Made by a program: the position numbers and the translations under genes
Part shown: positions 1-6,011 of the stretch, one piece after another
Layout of the letters: each line of letters starts with the position of its first letter
Position numbering within the stretch: position 1 is the stretch's first letter
Origin: an uncultured Bacilli bacterium
GTDB taxonomy: Bacteria > Bacillota_I > Bacilli_A > RF39 > UBA660
Length of the DNA stretch: 10,056 nucleotides
Direction: 5' to 3'
Assembly: GCA_934141615.1 (NCBI GenBank)
Contig: CAKPCM010000035.1
Coordinates: 1 to 10,056, forward strand
Notes under the pieces: generated by a model
The model's database searches: none
The model's input: only the letters and a program-made list of their open reading frames with translations
What the model was told of the DNA's origin: nothing

Positions 1-26
1 AAATCTAATGGTTCATTTTCGTTCAT
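1..26 (-). CDS. Start of an unidentified gene, cut by the window edge
   Basis: Only the first eight codons are visible (Met-Asn-Glu-Asn-Glu-Pro-Leu-Asp). An ATG at 26-24 is preceded by a GGGAG Shine-Dalgarno site at 38-34 with 7 nt spacing. It begins 20 nt after the stop of the TasA-like surface gene on the same strand, with no terminator hairpin between them, so co-transcription is likely. In TasA-type loci the neighbour is often a SipW-type signal peptidase or another TasA-like protein, but too little sequence is present to assign a function. Confidence 0.5.
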
Positions 27-46
27 TATAATTCTCCCATCCGTTT

Positions 47-742
47 TTAGTCAGCTTGTGCAAAGTTAACTTTGAAGCTTAAATTACTAAACTTAAGACT
101 TCTGCTTGGTAATTCTGTTGATTCTTCCACAGAACTTTCATCACCATTCATAAAACCTTCAAGATTTTTAATTTTAGCATACATAAGTCCAAAACTGCAT
201 CTCCCACCTGATTGTTTCTCAATTACATCACCAACCTTGTACATTGAGGAACCAGAAATTGGTTGACAGAAGCCAACAACATAAATGTTTTCGTTAACTT
301 TATCTACGTCACTTTTAGAAACCATTCCATCATTATCCCAATCACAACTTTCTACTGGAGATGATGTCGTGCATAATGTTGGTAATTCATAAGATACAAG
401 TTTTGCATCTATGGTACCTTCATTTATAAATAAATCACTTATCATAGCCATATCGTTAGGCTTTGTAACACTTAAACTTACGTTGGTTATGCTTGTTTTA
501 GTAATTGTTACATTTTCATCTACAGTACCATCGCCATTAGTCTCAATAGAAGGAACTTTAAATGATCCAACACCTCCTTCTTCACTTGTAAGAAATCTCA
601 CACTCCAGGTTGCTGAATCAACCGTTGCATTACCATTAATTGTAAGTGTTTGTGAAAGAGCTGCAAAAGCAACAGTTAATCCTAACACCGCAACTAATAA
701 TGCACATAAACTTATTATTTTCACTTTTCTTGTCTTTTCCAT
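47..742 (-). CDS. Secreted TasA/camelysin-like surface protein
   Basis: 231 residues, predicted to be exported. Residues 1-28 form a signal sequence: a basic start (EKTRK), a hydrophobic stretch at about 9-27, then an AFAALS region. This is followed by the 'TLTINGNATVDSATWSVRF' pattern typical of TasA/camelysin-like proteins of Bacilli. Residues 85-117 also fit the family core, with beta-rich sequence, a 'KPND' turn (usually PGD) and 'INEGTIDAKL'. TasA-type proteins form extracellular fibres or coat the cell; that role here is inferred from similarity. Four cysteines lie outside the signal peptide (124, 133, 159, 182). Residues 134-145 match a calcium-binding DxDxDG loop (Asp134, 136, 138, 145), resembling one dockerin/EF-hand repeat, which is unusual for the family. 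The ATG at 742 has an AAAGGA site about 10 nt upstream. The gene has its own promoter containing a G9 tract. The fold class is likely; the exact function is unknown. Confidence 0.7.
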   Translation of the reverse strand: MEKTRKVKIISLCALLVAVLGLTVAFAALSQTLTINGNATVDSATWSVRFLTSEEGGVGSFKVPSIETNGDGTVDENVTITKTSITNVSLSVTKPNDMAMISDLFINEGTIDAKLVSYELPTLCTTSSPVESCDWDNDGMVSKSDVDKVNENIYVVGFCQPISGSSMYKVGDVIEKQSGGRCSFGLMYAKIKNLEGFMNGDESSVEESTELPSRSLKFSNLSFKVNFAQAD

Positions 743-775
743 TTTTTATTTTTCCTTTCTATAAATTCTATGTTT

Positions 776-803
776 ATAATATCAAATACCCCCCCCCGGT
801 CAA
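776..803 (-). promoter_or_regulatory. Promoter of the surface protein gene, with poly-G in the spacer
   Basis: Reading the minus strand, a -35 TTGACC (803-798, five of six consensus) is followed by a 16-nt spacer and a -10 TATTAT (781-776, five of six). A TG two bases before the -10 (784-783) makes it an extended -10. Transcription should start near 769, leaving a leader of about 27 nt with the ribosome site at 758-753. Nine of the 16 spacer bases are a G run, so a change in run length would change promoter spacing. The elements are seen directly; promoter activity is inferred. Confidence 0.68.
789..797. repeat. C9 (G9 on minus strand) homopolymer tract
   Basis: Nine consecutive C on the plus strand, in a region where C or G runs otherwise rarely exceed four. 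The tract lies entirely between the -35 and -10 of the surface gene promoter. Such tracts are prone to slipped-strand mispairing, and known phase-variable promoters (for example Neisseria porA and Bordetella fim) carry poly-G or poly-C in this position. Confidence 0.9.
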
Positions 804-852
804 GATTTTTTTTATGTTGTGGAAATAATATGTAAATACCATTGTAAATTGC

Positions 853-880
853 ACAAAAAAAGATAGAAAAATCTACCTTT
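853..880 (-). terminator. Intrinsic terminator of the rimP-rbfA operon
   Basis: On the minus strand the arm AAAGGTAGA (880-872) pairs with TCTATCTTT (867-859) across a TTTT loop, with one G-T pair. It is followed by an uninterrupted T run that overlaps the 3' arm (861-855). The first stem bases are the last bases of the rbfA stop codon, so the hairpin begins inside the gene end. Confidence 0.8.
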
Positions 881-1221
881 TAGTCTTTGTTTATTTTATT
901 TATTATGTTTTCTATTTTGTTTCCATACTCAACTGATTCATCATATATAAATCTTAAGTCTGGAATTTTTCTTATCTCTAACTTTCTTTTAGCAAGTTCG
1001 GTCTTAATAAATCCTTTTGCGCCATTTAGATCATGCAAACACTTATCTTTCTTATTTTGATCTAAAACAGTGCAGTAAACTTGTGCTAAAGAAAGGTCAG
1101 TATCTACCTTACAATAAGTAATTGTTACAAACTTAATGTCTTCGTCATAAACTTCATTTTGTAATATGTCACTTATTTCTCTTACTAATAAATTTGCTAT
1201 TCTTTCTGTTTTAACGCTCAT
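880..1221 (-). CDS. rbfA: 30S ribosome-binding factor RbfA
   Basis: 113 residues, close to the usual 115-130. RbfA is a single KH-fold protein that binds the small subunit during late 30S maturation and helps process the 5' end of 16S rRNA. Family landmarks are visible: an N-terminal helix starting 'TERIANLLVREISDIL', a strand pattern at 31-54 with 'DLSLAQVYCTVL' (usually 'D-AxVYVS-L'), an 'AKGFIKTELAKRKLEIRKIPDLRF' stretch (69-91), and a final helix from Ser96. The start at 1221 follows an AGAGGTAAG ribosome site that overlaps the infB stop (3 nt gap), so translation of the two is probably coupled. It is the last gene of the operon. The ylxP gene that sits between infB and rbfA in B. subtilis is missing. 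Confidence 0.95.
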   Translation of the reverse strand: MSVKTERIANLLVREISDILQNEVYDEDIKFVTITYCKVDTDLSLAQVYCTVLDQNKKDKCLHDLNGAKGFIKTELAKRKLEIRKIPDLRFIYDESVEYGNKIENIINKINKD

Positions 1222-1224
1222 AAC

Positions 1225-3360
1225 TTACCTCTTTATTTCAACAAGTTCATATGCTTCTATAATATCTTTTTCTTTAATATCACCATAATTTTCTAGTGTA
1301 ATACCACATTCAAATCCTGCTTTTACTTCTTTTGCTTGGTTCTTTTCTCTTTGAATTGTGTTAATTGCACCATCATATATTACAACTCCATCACGGATAA
1401 CACGTGCCTTAGCACCCATTTTAACTACACCATCTAAAACGTAACATCCTGCAATATTACCAGTTTTAGAGAATTTATATATCTTTCTTATTTCAGCTGA
1501 ACCAATTGTTTTTTCTTCATATTCAGGATCTAACATACCTTTCATAGCTGCTTCCATTTCTTCTACTACTTTATAAATTATGTTATGAAGTCTAACGTCT
1601 ACACCATACTCTTTTGCAATATCAAGTATTTTAGCTGATGGTCTTACGTTAAATCCGATTATGATTGCACTAGATGCATTAGCTAAAACAATATCACTTT
1701 CGGTAATAGTACCAACACCCCGTCTTATAACGTTTATTTTGCATCCTTCAACATCTATTTTAGATAACGTGTTTTTAACAGCTTCCTCACTACCTTTAAC
1801 GTCTGCTTTTAACACGATGTTAATTTCTTTTAAACCTTCTGATATCTTACCAAATAAATCATCCAAGCTTATTGCACTAGCTAGCGTATTTGATTTTAAC
1901 TTAGCTACTTCACTTCTTTGTTCTGCAACGCTATGAGCTTGCTTTTCTGATTCGAAGGCCATGAATTTATCACCTGCTGTTGGGACTCCTGATATACCAG
2001 TTACAGAAACAGGTGTTGCAGGAAGTGCTTCAACAACTTCTTCACCTAAATCATTTTTAAGTGTTCTTACCTTACCAAAATACTCACCAATAACAACTGG
2101 GTCTCCTAATCTTAAAGTACCATTTTGAACAAGTAAAGTAACAACTGAACCTACGTTTTTATCTAATTTAGATTCTATTACGGTACCCATTGCATAACGC
2201 TTTGGATTAGCCTTTAATTCTTGCATTTCAGCTATAAATAACAAGTTTTCTAATAATTTATCAATTCCTTCATGAGTCTTTGCAGAAATAGGAACAAATA
2301 ATGTATCTCCACCCCAAGAATCAGGTGTAAGACCATGTTCACTCATTTCACGCATTACTCTGTCAGGATCAGCTCCTGGTTTATCCATTTTATTTACCGC
2401 AACTATAATTGGAACTTTTGCCGCTTTAGCATGGTCAATTGCTTCTTTTGTTTGAGGCATAACACCATCATCTGCCGCAACAATTATAATTACTATATCA
2501 GTAATAGATGCACCTCTTGCCCTCATTTCAGTAAATGCAGCATGTCCTGGAGTATCGATAAACGTTATTTTCTTACCATTATAACTTACTTGATATGCTC
2601 CTATATGCTGAGTTATACCACCAAATTCACCTTCTATTACGTGACTTTGTCTAATGGCATCTAAAAGAGACGTTTTACCATGATCAACGTGTCCCATTAT
2701 TGTTACAACAGGAGGTCTTTCTTCTAGATCCTTTGGATCATCTGTTACCTCAAACTTTTCAAAGTTTGCGATGTCTTGCGTTTCTTCTCTTTTTAATTCT
2801 TTATTATATTCTAACGCGATAACTGATGCATCATCAAAACTTATTGATGCATTCATACTAGCCATAATACCTAAGGTCATTAATTTCTTAATTAAATCAG
2901 TAACTGAAACAGAAAGTTCTTCTGCAAGCTCCTTAATTGTCATTCCTTCTTTGTATAAAATAACGTTAGAGTTAGACTCCGTTTCATTAGAAACTAGTTT
3001 TTCCTTGTTTTTATACATTTCTTTTTTAGCTTTTTTAATATCTTTTTTGTCGTTTTTCTTATTTTTCTTCTTTTGTTTAACTGGTTTTGGCTCACTGTTA
3101 TAAACCGCATCCTTTTTATCTATTAAAGTATCAATAGCTTCGTCATAATAATCATCTTCGTCCATTTTTTTGATTATTTCTTCATCTACTACACTCTCTT
3201 CTTCTGGTTCGTTTGAAAACGCATTATCAAGCTCAACGATAGAATCATCCGAAAGCATATCATCAGACTTTTCTGCATCAATTCCTAACTTACCACACAT
3301 CTTTATTATTTCTTCTACACTTTTATTCATATCTTGTGCATATTCTAAAACACTCATCAT
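1225..3360 (-). CDS. infB: Translation initiation factor IF-2
   Basis: 711 residues, nearly the length of the B. subtilis protein. IF-2 is the GTPase that brings initiator fMet-tRNA to the 30S subunit and promotes 50S joining. Two IF2_N-type helical modules are present (about 3-27 and 140-165), joined by an acidic then very lysine-rich linker (about 50-125). The G domain is complete: GHVDHGKT (223-230), GGIT (247-250), DTPGH (269-273), NKMD (323-326) and SAK (359-361). The C-terminal part contains the usual beta-barrel domains II and IV, the latter including 'GNIAGCYVLDGVVKMGAKARVIRDG'-type sequence. The start is one of two adjacent ATG codons (3360 or 3357), about 11 nt after an AAGGGG site. 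It follows rnpM by 20 nt, with no ylxQ (L7Ae-like) gene between. Confidence 0.97.
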   Translation of the reverse strand: MMSVLEYAQDMNKSVEEIIKMCGKLGIDAEKSDDMLSDDSIVELDNAFSNEPEEESVVDEEIIKKMDEDDYYDEAIDTLIDKKDAVYNSEPKPVKQKKKNKKNDKKDIKKAKKEMYKNKEKLVSNETESNSNVILYKEGMTIKELAEELSVSVTDLIKKLMTLGIMASMNASISFDDASVIALEYNKELKREETQDIANFEKFEVTDDPKDLEERPPVVTIMGHVDHGKTSLLDAIRQSHVIEGEFGGITQHIGAYQVSYNGKKITFIDTPGHAAFTEMRARGASITDIVIIIVAADDGVMPQTKEAIDHAKAAKVPIIVAVNKMDKPGADPDRVMREMSEHGLTPDSWGGDTLFVPISAKTHEGIDKLLENLLFIAEMQELKANPKRYAMGTVIESKLDKNVGSVVTLLVQNGTLRLGDPVVIGEYFGKVRTLKNDLGEEVVEALPATPVSVTGISGVPTAGDKFMAFESEKQAHSVAEQRSEVAKLKSNTLASAISLDDLFGKISEGLKEINIVLKADVKGSEEAVKNTLSKIDVEGCKINVIRRGVGTITESDIVLANASSAIIIGFNVRPSAKILDIAKEYGVDVRLHNIIYKVVEEMEAAMKGMLDPEYEEKTIGSAEIRKIYKFSKTGNIAGCYVLDGVVKMGAKARVIRDGVVIYDGAINTIQREKNQAKEVKAGFECGITLENYGDIKEKDIIEAYELVEIKR

Positions 3361-3380
3361 GAGACAAATCGCCCCTTTCC

Positions 3381-3644
3381 TTATTTATTTATAGCTTTTT
3401 CTAACTCCTCATATACCTCCTCAGGTATTAAAACTTCTAAATATTTTTCTAAGGCTTTAGTTTTTCTTGCCATATCTACTACTTCTAAATCTTTCTTTAG
3501 ATATGCTCCTCTTCCGTTTTGCTTGCCTGACTTATCAACCGTTACTTTACCGGTATTATCTCTTACTACCCTAATTAATTCTTTTTTAGGATATTTTTCT
3601 TTAGTTACAACGCAAGTACGCATAGGAACTTTTTTTTGTTTCAT
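3381..3644 (-). CDS. rnpM: RNase P modulator RnpM (YlxR family)
   Basis: 87 residues, typical for YlxR. The family pattern is clear: 'PMRTCVVTKE' (7-16), 'PKKELIRVVR' (19-28), then 'GKQNGRGAYL' (40-49), the basic RNA-binding surface. YlxR of B. subtilis binds RNase P RNA and lowers its activity, hence the name RnpM; that role is taken from the family. The protein is strongly basic, as expected for an RNA binder. It lies between nusA (18 nt gap) and infB (20 nt gap), its conserved place in Firmicutes. The start at 3644 is preceded by a rather poor AAGGATGGTG ribosome site that overlaps the end of nusA. Confidence 0.93.
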   Translation of the reverse strand: MKQKKVPMRTCVVTKEKYPKKELIRVVRDNTGKVTVDKSGKQNGRGAYLKKDLEVVDMARKTKALEKYLEVLIPEEVYEELEKAINK

Positions 3645-3662
3645 TTTAAATTACACCATCCT

Positions 3663-4766
3663 TTAGGATAAAGCATTTGTAAGGTCTATTTTTTCTTCCT
3701 TTACTTGTTCAGGCGTTTTAACATCTATTCTGTAGTGTGTTAAGCGTGCTGCAAGTCTAACGTTTTGACCTTTCTTACCAATTGCAAGTGATAAGTTATC
3801 ACCTTCCGCAACTGCTAGTGCTTCCTTTTTCTTTTCATCTAATATGTATACTTTTACATCTTTTGCTGGTGATAAAGCATTTTTAATGAACGTAATTGGA
3901 TCTTTATCATATCTAACTACGTCTATTTTTTCACCATCAAGTTCATTTGAAATACGGTTAATTCTAGAACCTTTTTCACCAATACAAGCGCCTACTGCAT
4001 CAACGCTTTCATCTTCTGAGTAAACGGCTATTTTACTTCTTGAGCCTGCATCTCTTGCTACACTATATAATATTACTGTTCCGTCATTTAATTCAGGAAT
4101 TTCATTTTCAAGTAATCTTTTTACAAACCCGTAGTGACTTCTAGATAATAAGATAAGTGGGCTTTTTCCAGTATCATCTATTTTTGTTACGTATACTTTA
4201 ACAGATGAACTCATTTTTAACTCTTCACCATGAATAAGTTCACTCTTTGGTAAAATACCGTGCATTCTTCCTAAGTCAACGTAATAATTTTGAGCATCTT
4301 CACGTGATAAAGTACCAATTAATAATTCGTCTTCTTTATCCTCGAACTCAGCCATAATGCTTTGTCTTTCTGCCTCTCTTACCTTTTGAACTAAAATTTG
4401 TTTAGCTGCTTGCGTTGCAACACGTCCAAAGTCCTTTAAAGGAACTTCTTCTTCTATCGTTTCACCAACGGTTATATCAGGAACGATTTTCTTTGCATCT
4501 TCAAGTAAGATTTCAACTGTCTCTTCTCCTGCTTCATCTTCTTCTCCGTCAGTATACTCACTAACAACTTTTTGATAAGAATAACCTTTTATCTCACCTG
4601 TTTTTTTATTTATTTCTATTCTGATATTTGGAAGACCAGTTTCCTTTGCATAAGCCTTAGAAAGAGCTTGTGTCATACCTTCAAAGATAACTTCTTCACT
4701 TATTTGTTTTTCTTTACATATAGTTTCTAGCGCATTAATAAATTCTTTACATTCTTTACTATTCAT
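3663..4766 (-). CDS. nusA: Transcription termination/antitermination factor NusA
   Basis: 367 residues, the short Gram-positive form without the C-terminal acidic repeats of Escherichia coli. NusA binds RNA polymerase near the RNA exit channel, promotes pausing and hairpin formation, and takes part in termination and antitermination. Domains in order: N-terminal polymerase-binding domain (1-about 125), S1 domain (about 145-210), KH1 with 'GEKG' (263-266), and KH2 with 'GKKG' (330-333) followed by 'QNVRLAARLTHYRIDV'. The ATG at 4766 lies one base after the rimP stop, and its AAAGGAGAT ribosome site sits in the last rimP codons, so the two are translationally coupled. NusA may autoregulate through the operon leader hairpin. 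Confidence 0.97.
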   Translation of the reverse strand: MNSKECKEFINALETICKEKQISEEVIFEGMTQALSKAYAKETGLPNIRIEINKKTGEIKGYSYQKVVSEYTDGEEDEAGEETVEILLEDAKKIVPDITVGETIEEEVPLKDFGRVATQAAKQILVQKVREAERQSIMAEFEDKEDELLIGTLSREDAQNYYVDLGRMHGILPKSELIHGEELKMSSSVKVYVTKIDDTGKSPLILLSRSHYGFVKRLLENEIPELNDGTVILYSVARDAGSRSKIAVYSEDESVDAVGACIGEKGSRINRISNELDGEKIDVVRYDKDPITFIKNALSPAKDVKVYILDEKKKEALAVAEGDNLSLAIGKKGQNVRLAARLTHYRIDVKTPEQVKEEKIDLTNALS

Positions 4767-4767
4767 C

Positions 4768-5019
4768 TTAATTATCTCCTTTTTCTAATGAGCAAACGTC
4801 TAATACATATGAATCATCAAATTCATCTTCAAGGGTATCAATAAGTGGATTAATAATCCCTGTTGCTAAAACACAAGTATCAACATCAACGAATGGTTCC
4901 TTATCTATTACCACTCTAAGAAAATACATAGCACCTTCCTTAACATATTCAACTTTGCAAAGTTTAATGTTATTTTCCTTAAGAGGTCCTTCTATTAACT
5001 CTCTTACTTTAGCATCCAT
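4768..5019 (-). CDS. rimP: Short RimP: N-terminal domain only
   Basis: 83 residues, compared with about 150 for normal RimP, the 30S maturation factor. The N-terminal alpha/beta domain is recognisable: 'VRELIEGPLKENNIKLCKVEYVKEG' (starting at residue 5), 'LRVVIDKEP', 'VDVDTC' and 'INPLIDTLEDEFDDSYVLDV'. The protein stops where the family normally reads 'EVSSPGLDRPL', so the C-terminal SH3-like domain is absent. There is no room for it: nusA starts one base after the stop. The position before nusA supports the identity. The ATG at 5019 is preceded by AAGGAGG (5033-5027); a longer in-frame reading from a TTG at 5037 is rejected because that ribosome site would lie inside it. Whether it still binds ribosomal proteins such as S12 is unknown. 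Confidence 0.82.
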   Translation of the reverse strand: MDAKVRELIEGPLKENNIKLCKVEYVKEGAMYFLRVVIDKEPFVDVDTCVLATGIINPLIDTLEDEFDDSYVLDVCSLEKGDN

Positions 5020-5042
5020 CTTTAATACCTCCTTCAAATATA

Positions 5043-5071
5043 AAGAGCAGGACTTTTTGTGCCCTACTCTT
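5043..5071 (-). promoter_or_regulatory. Leader hairpin upstream of rimP-nusA, possible NusA-sensitive attenuator
   Basis: On the minus strand AAGAGTAGG (5071-5063) pairs with CCTGCTCTT (5051-5043), nine pairs with one G-T, around an 11-nt loop holding AAAAA. It is followed by an interrupted T-rich stretch (TTTATATTTG). A stable stem with a poor U tract is what is expected of a terminator that needs NusA. In B. subtilis the ylxS(rimP)-nusA operon is known to be autoregulated by such a leader terminator. The hairpin would form about 8 nt after the predicted transcription start. Confidence 0.6.
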
Positions 5072-5084
5072 CGTTGCTACAAGT

Positions 5085-5112
5085 ATTATAACATAAAACA
5101 ATATAATTGCAA
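5085..5112 (-). promoter_or_regulatory. Promoter of the rimP-nusA-rnpM-infB-rbfA operon
   Basis: On the minus strand there is a perfect -10 TATAAT (5090-5085) with an extended TGT (5093-5091), and a -35-like TTGCAA (5112-5107) separated by 16 nt. Transcription should start near 5078, about 60 nt before the rimP start codon and just before the leader hairpin. Confidence 0.75.
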
Positions 5113-5226
5113 CATTTTTTAAAATATCACTTTACATTAAGTTATATCATTTTTATTACATCAAAAATGGTTTCAACTAATCACTCATATAGACGAACTT
5201 TAAAAGTCAAATTTTATCCAATATAC

Positions 5227-5240
5227 ATAAAACGTTTTAT
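5227..5240. repeat. 14-bp perfect palindrome in the protease promoter
   Basis: ATAAAACGTTTTAT is its own reverse complement. It ends 18 nt before the -10 of the downstream gene and covers most of its -35 region, a place where a dimeric regulator could act. No known operator family was recognised. Confidence 0.6.
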
Positions 5241-5255
5241 AATTCCCTAATTTGA

Positions 5256-5264
5256 TGTTATAAT
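5256..5264 (+). promoter_or_regulatory. Extended -10 promoter of the CPBP protease operon
   Basis: TGTTATAAT gives a perfect TATAAT (5259-5264) with an extended TGT before it. There is no good -35 at the usual distance (TTTATA-like only), which fits an extended -10 or an activator-dependent promoter. The start would fall near 5271, giving a leader of only about 15 nt that contains the GAGGTGAT ribosome site (5273-5280). Confidence 0.6.
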
Positions 5265-5285
5265 CTAAAATAGAGGTGATAAAAG

Positions 5286-6008
5286 ATGATATTAAATGCC
5301 TTAGAAGAAATGGAAAACAAAGTAAAAAATTGGTTTAAAGATAATTATAAATACCTACTTGTTATATTGATTTATTTACTTTATCAAAGTAATTTTTTAA
5401 TTGGATTAATTAGCTCGTTTGGCGTTTCTATATCTAAAATACCACGAATTCCTAGAATATTATTATTTGCTTTAACGGACCTTGTATACGTAATAACACT
5501 TTTACTTATGTTTAAAAAAGACATAATAAAAGGTTTTAAGGACTTAAAGAAAAACTTTTCAAAAAGAGCCTTATTATCCGTTAACTGCTGGCTTTTTGGA
5601 TGCATAATTATGACTACGTCTTCGTTTTTAATTAGTTTAATTTTAAAACAAAACGTATCAACAAACGAAGCACTTGTTAGAGAAAGTATTAAGTCTGCCC
5701 CTATATATATGCTTTTTACTTGTTCTATTGTTGCACCAATATTAGAAGAAATGGTATTTAGAAAATCATTTTATGGTCTAATTAAAGTTAAATGGTTATT
5801 CGTTATTTTAAGTGGTTTATTATTTGGTCTATTACACGTTTTAGGTAGCTTCACATCCCCACTTGACTTTCTATACGTAATACCATACGGTGCAATGGGA
5901 TCTTGTTTTGCTTACCTCTTATGTAAAACGGACAACATAACACTACCAATAATAATTCATATGATTCATAACACGGTACTTGTTATGGTTCAAATAATTG
6001 GGAGGTAA
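5286..6008 (+). CDS. CPBP family intramembrane metalloprotease
   Basis: 240 residues with about six to eight hydrophobic membrane segments. All three CPBP (CAAX protease/bacteriocin-processing, Abi) motifs are present: EExxxR (Glu154, Glu155, Arg159), FxxxH (Phe180, His184) and HxxxN (His225, Asn229), which together form the expected metal site in the membrane. The enzyme should therefore be active, unlike its neighbour. Bacterial members cleave membrane peptides or proteins and act in peptide pheromone maturation, bacteriocin self-immunity or envelope signalling; the substrate here cannot be told. The ATG at 5286 has a strong GAGGTGAT site 7 nt upstream. The stop lies 3 nt before the next gene, whose ribosome site GGGAGG is inside the last codons, so the pair forms a coupled operon. 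It diverges from the rimP operon. Confidence 0.87.
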   Translation: MILNALEEMENKVKNWFKDNYKYLLVILIYLLYQSNFLIGLISSFGVSISKIPRIPRILLFALTDLVYVITLLLMFKKDIIKGFKDLKKNFSKRALLSVNCWLFGCIIMTTSSFLISLILKQNVSTNEALVRESIKSAPIYMLFTCSIVAPILEEMVFRKSFYGLIKVKWLFVILSGLLFGLLHVLGSFTSPLDFLYVIPYGAMGSCFAYLLCKTDNITLPIIIHMIHNTVLVMVQIIGR

Positions 6009-6011
6009 AAA

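Noticed and set aside
789..797. The C9 run as a plain sequencing error
   Set aside because: Length error of one base is possible in such a run, but the run itself is well supported by its fit between two good promoter elements; the exact count should be treated with care.
72..828. Plus-strand open frames opposite the surface protein gene
   Set aside because: They are antisense shadows of a gene with a signal peptide, ribosome site and promoter, and they have no ribosome sites or recognisable protein content.
1661..3394. Plus-strand open frames opposite infB
   Set aside because: infB is certain from its complete G motifs; the opposite frames have no family features and no ribosome sites.
5020..5037. 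Longer rimP start from TTG at 5037
   Set aside because: The AAGGAGG ribosome site would be inside the coding part; the ATG at 5019 is correctly spaced from it.
5384..5605. Minus-strand frame inside the CPBP protease gene
   Set aside because: It is opposite a gene with all three catalytic motifs and has no start signals of its own.
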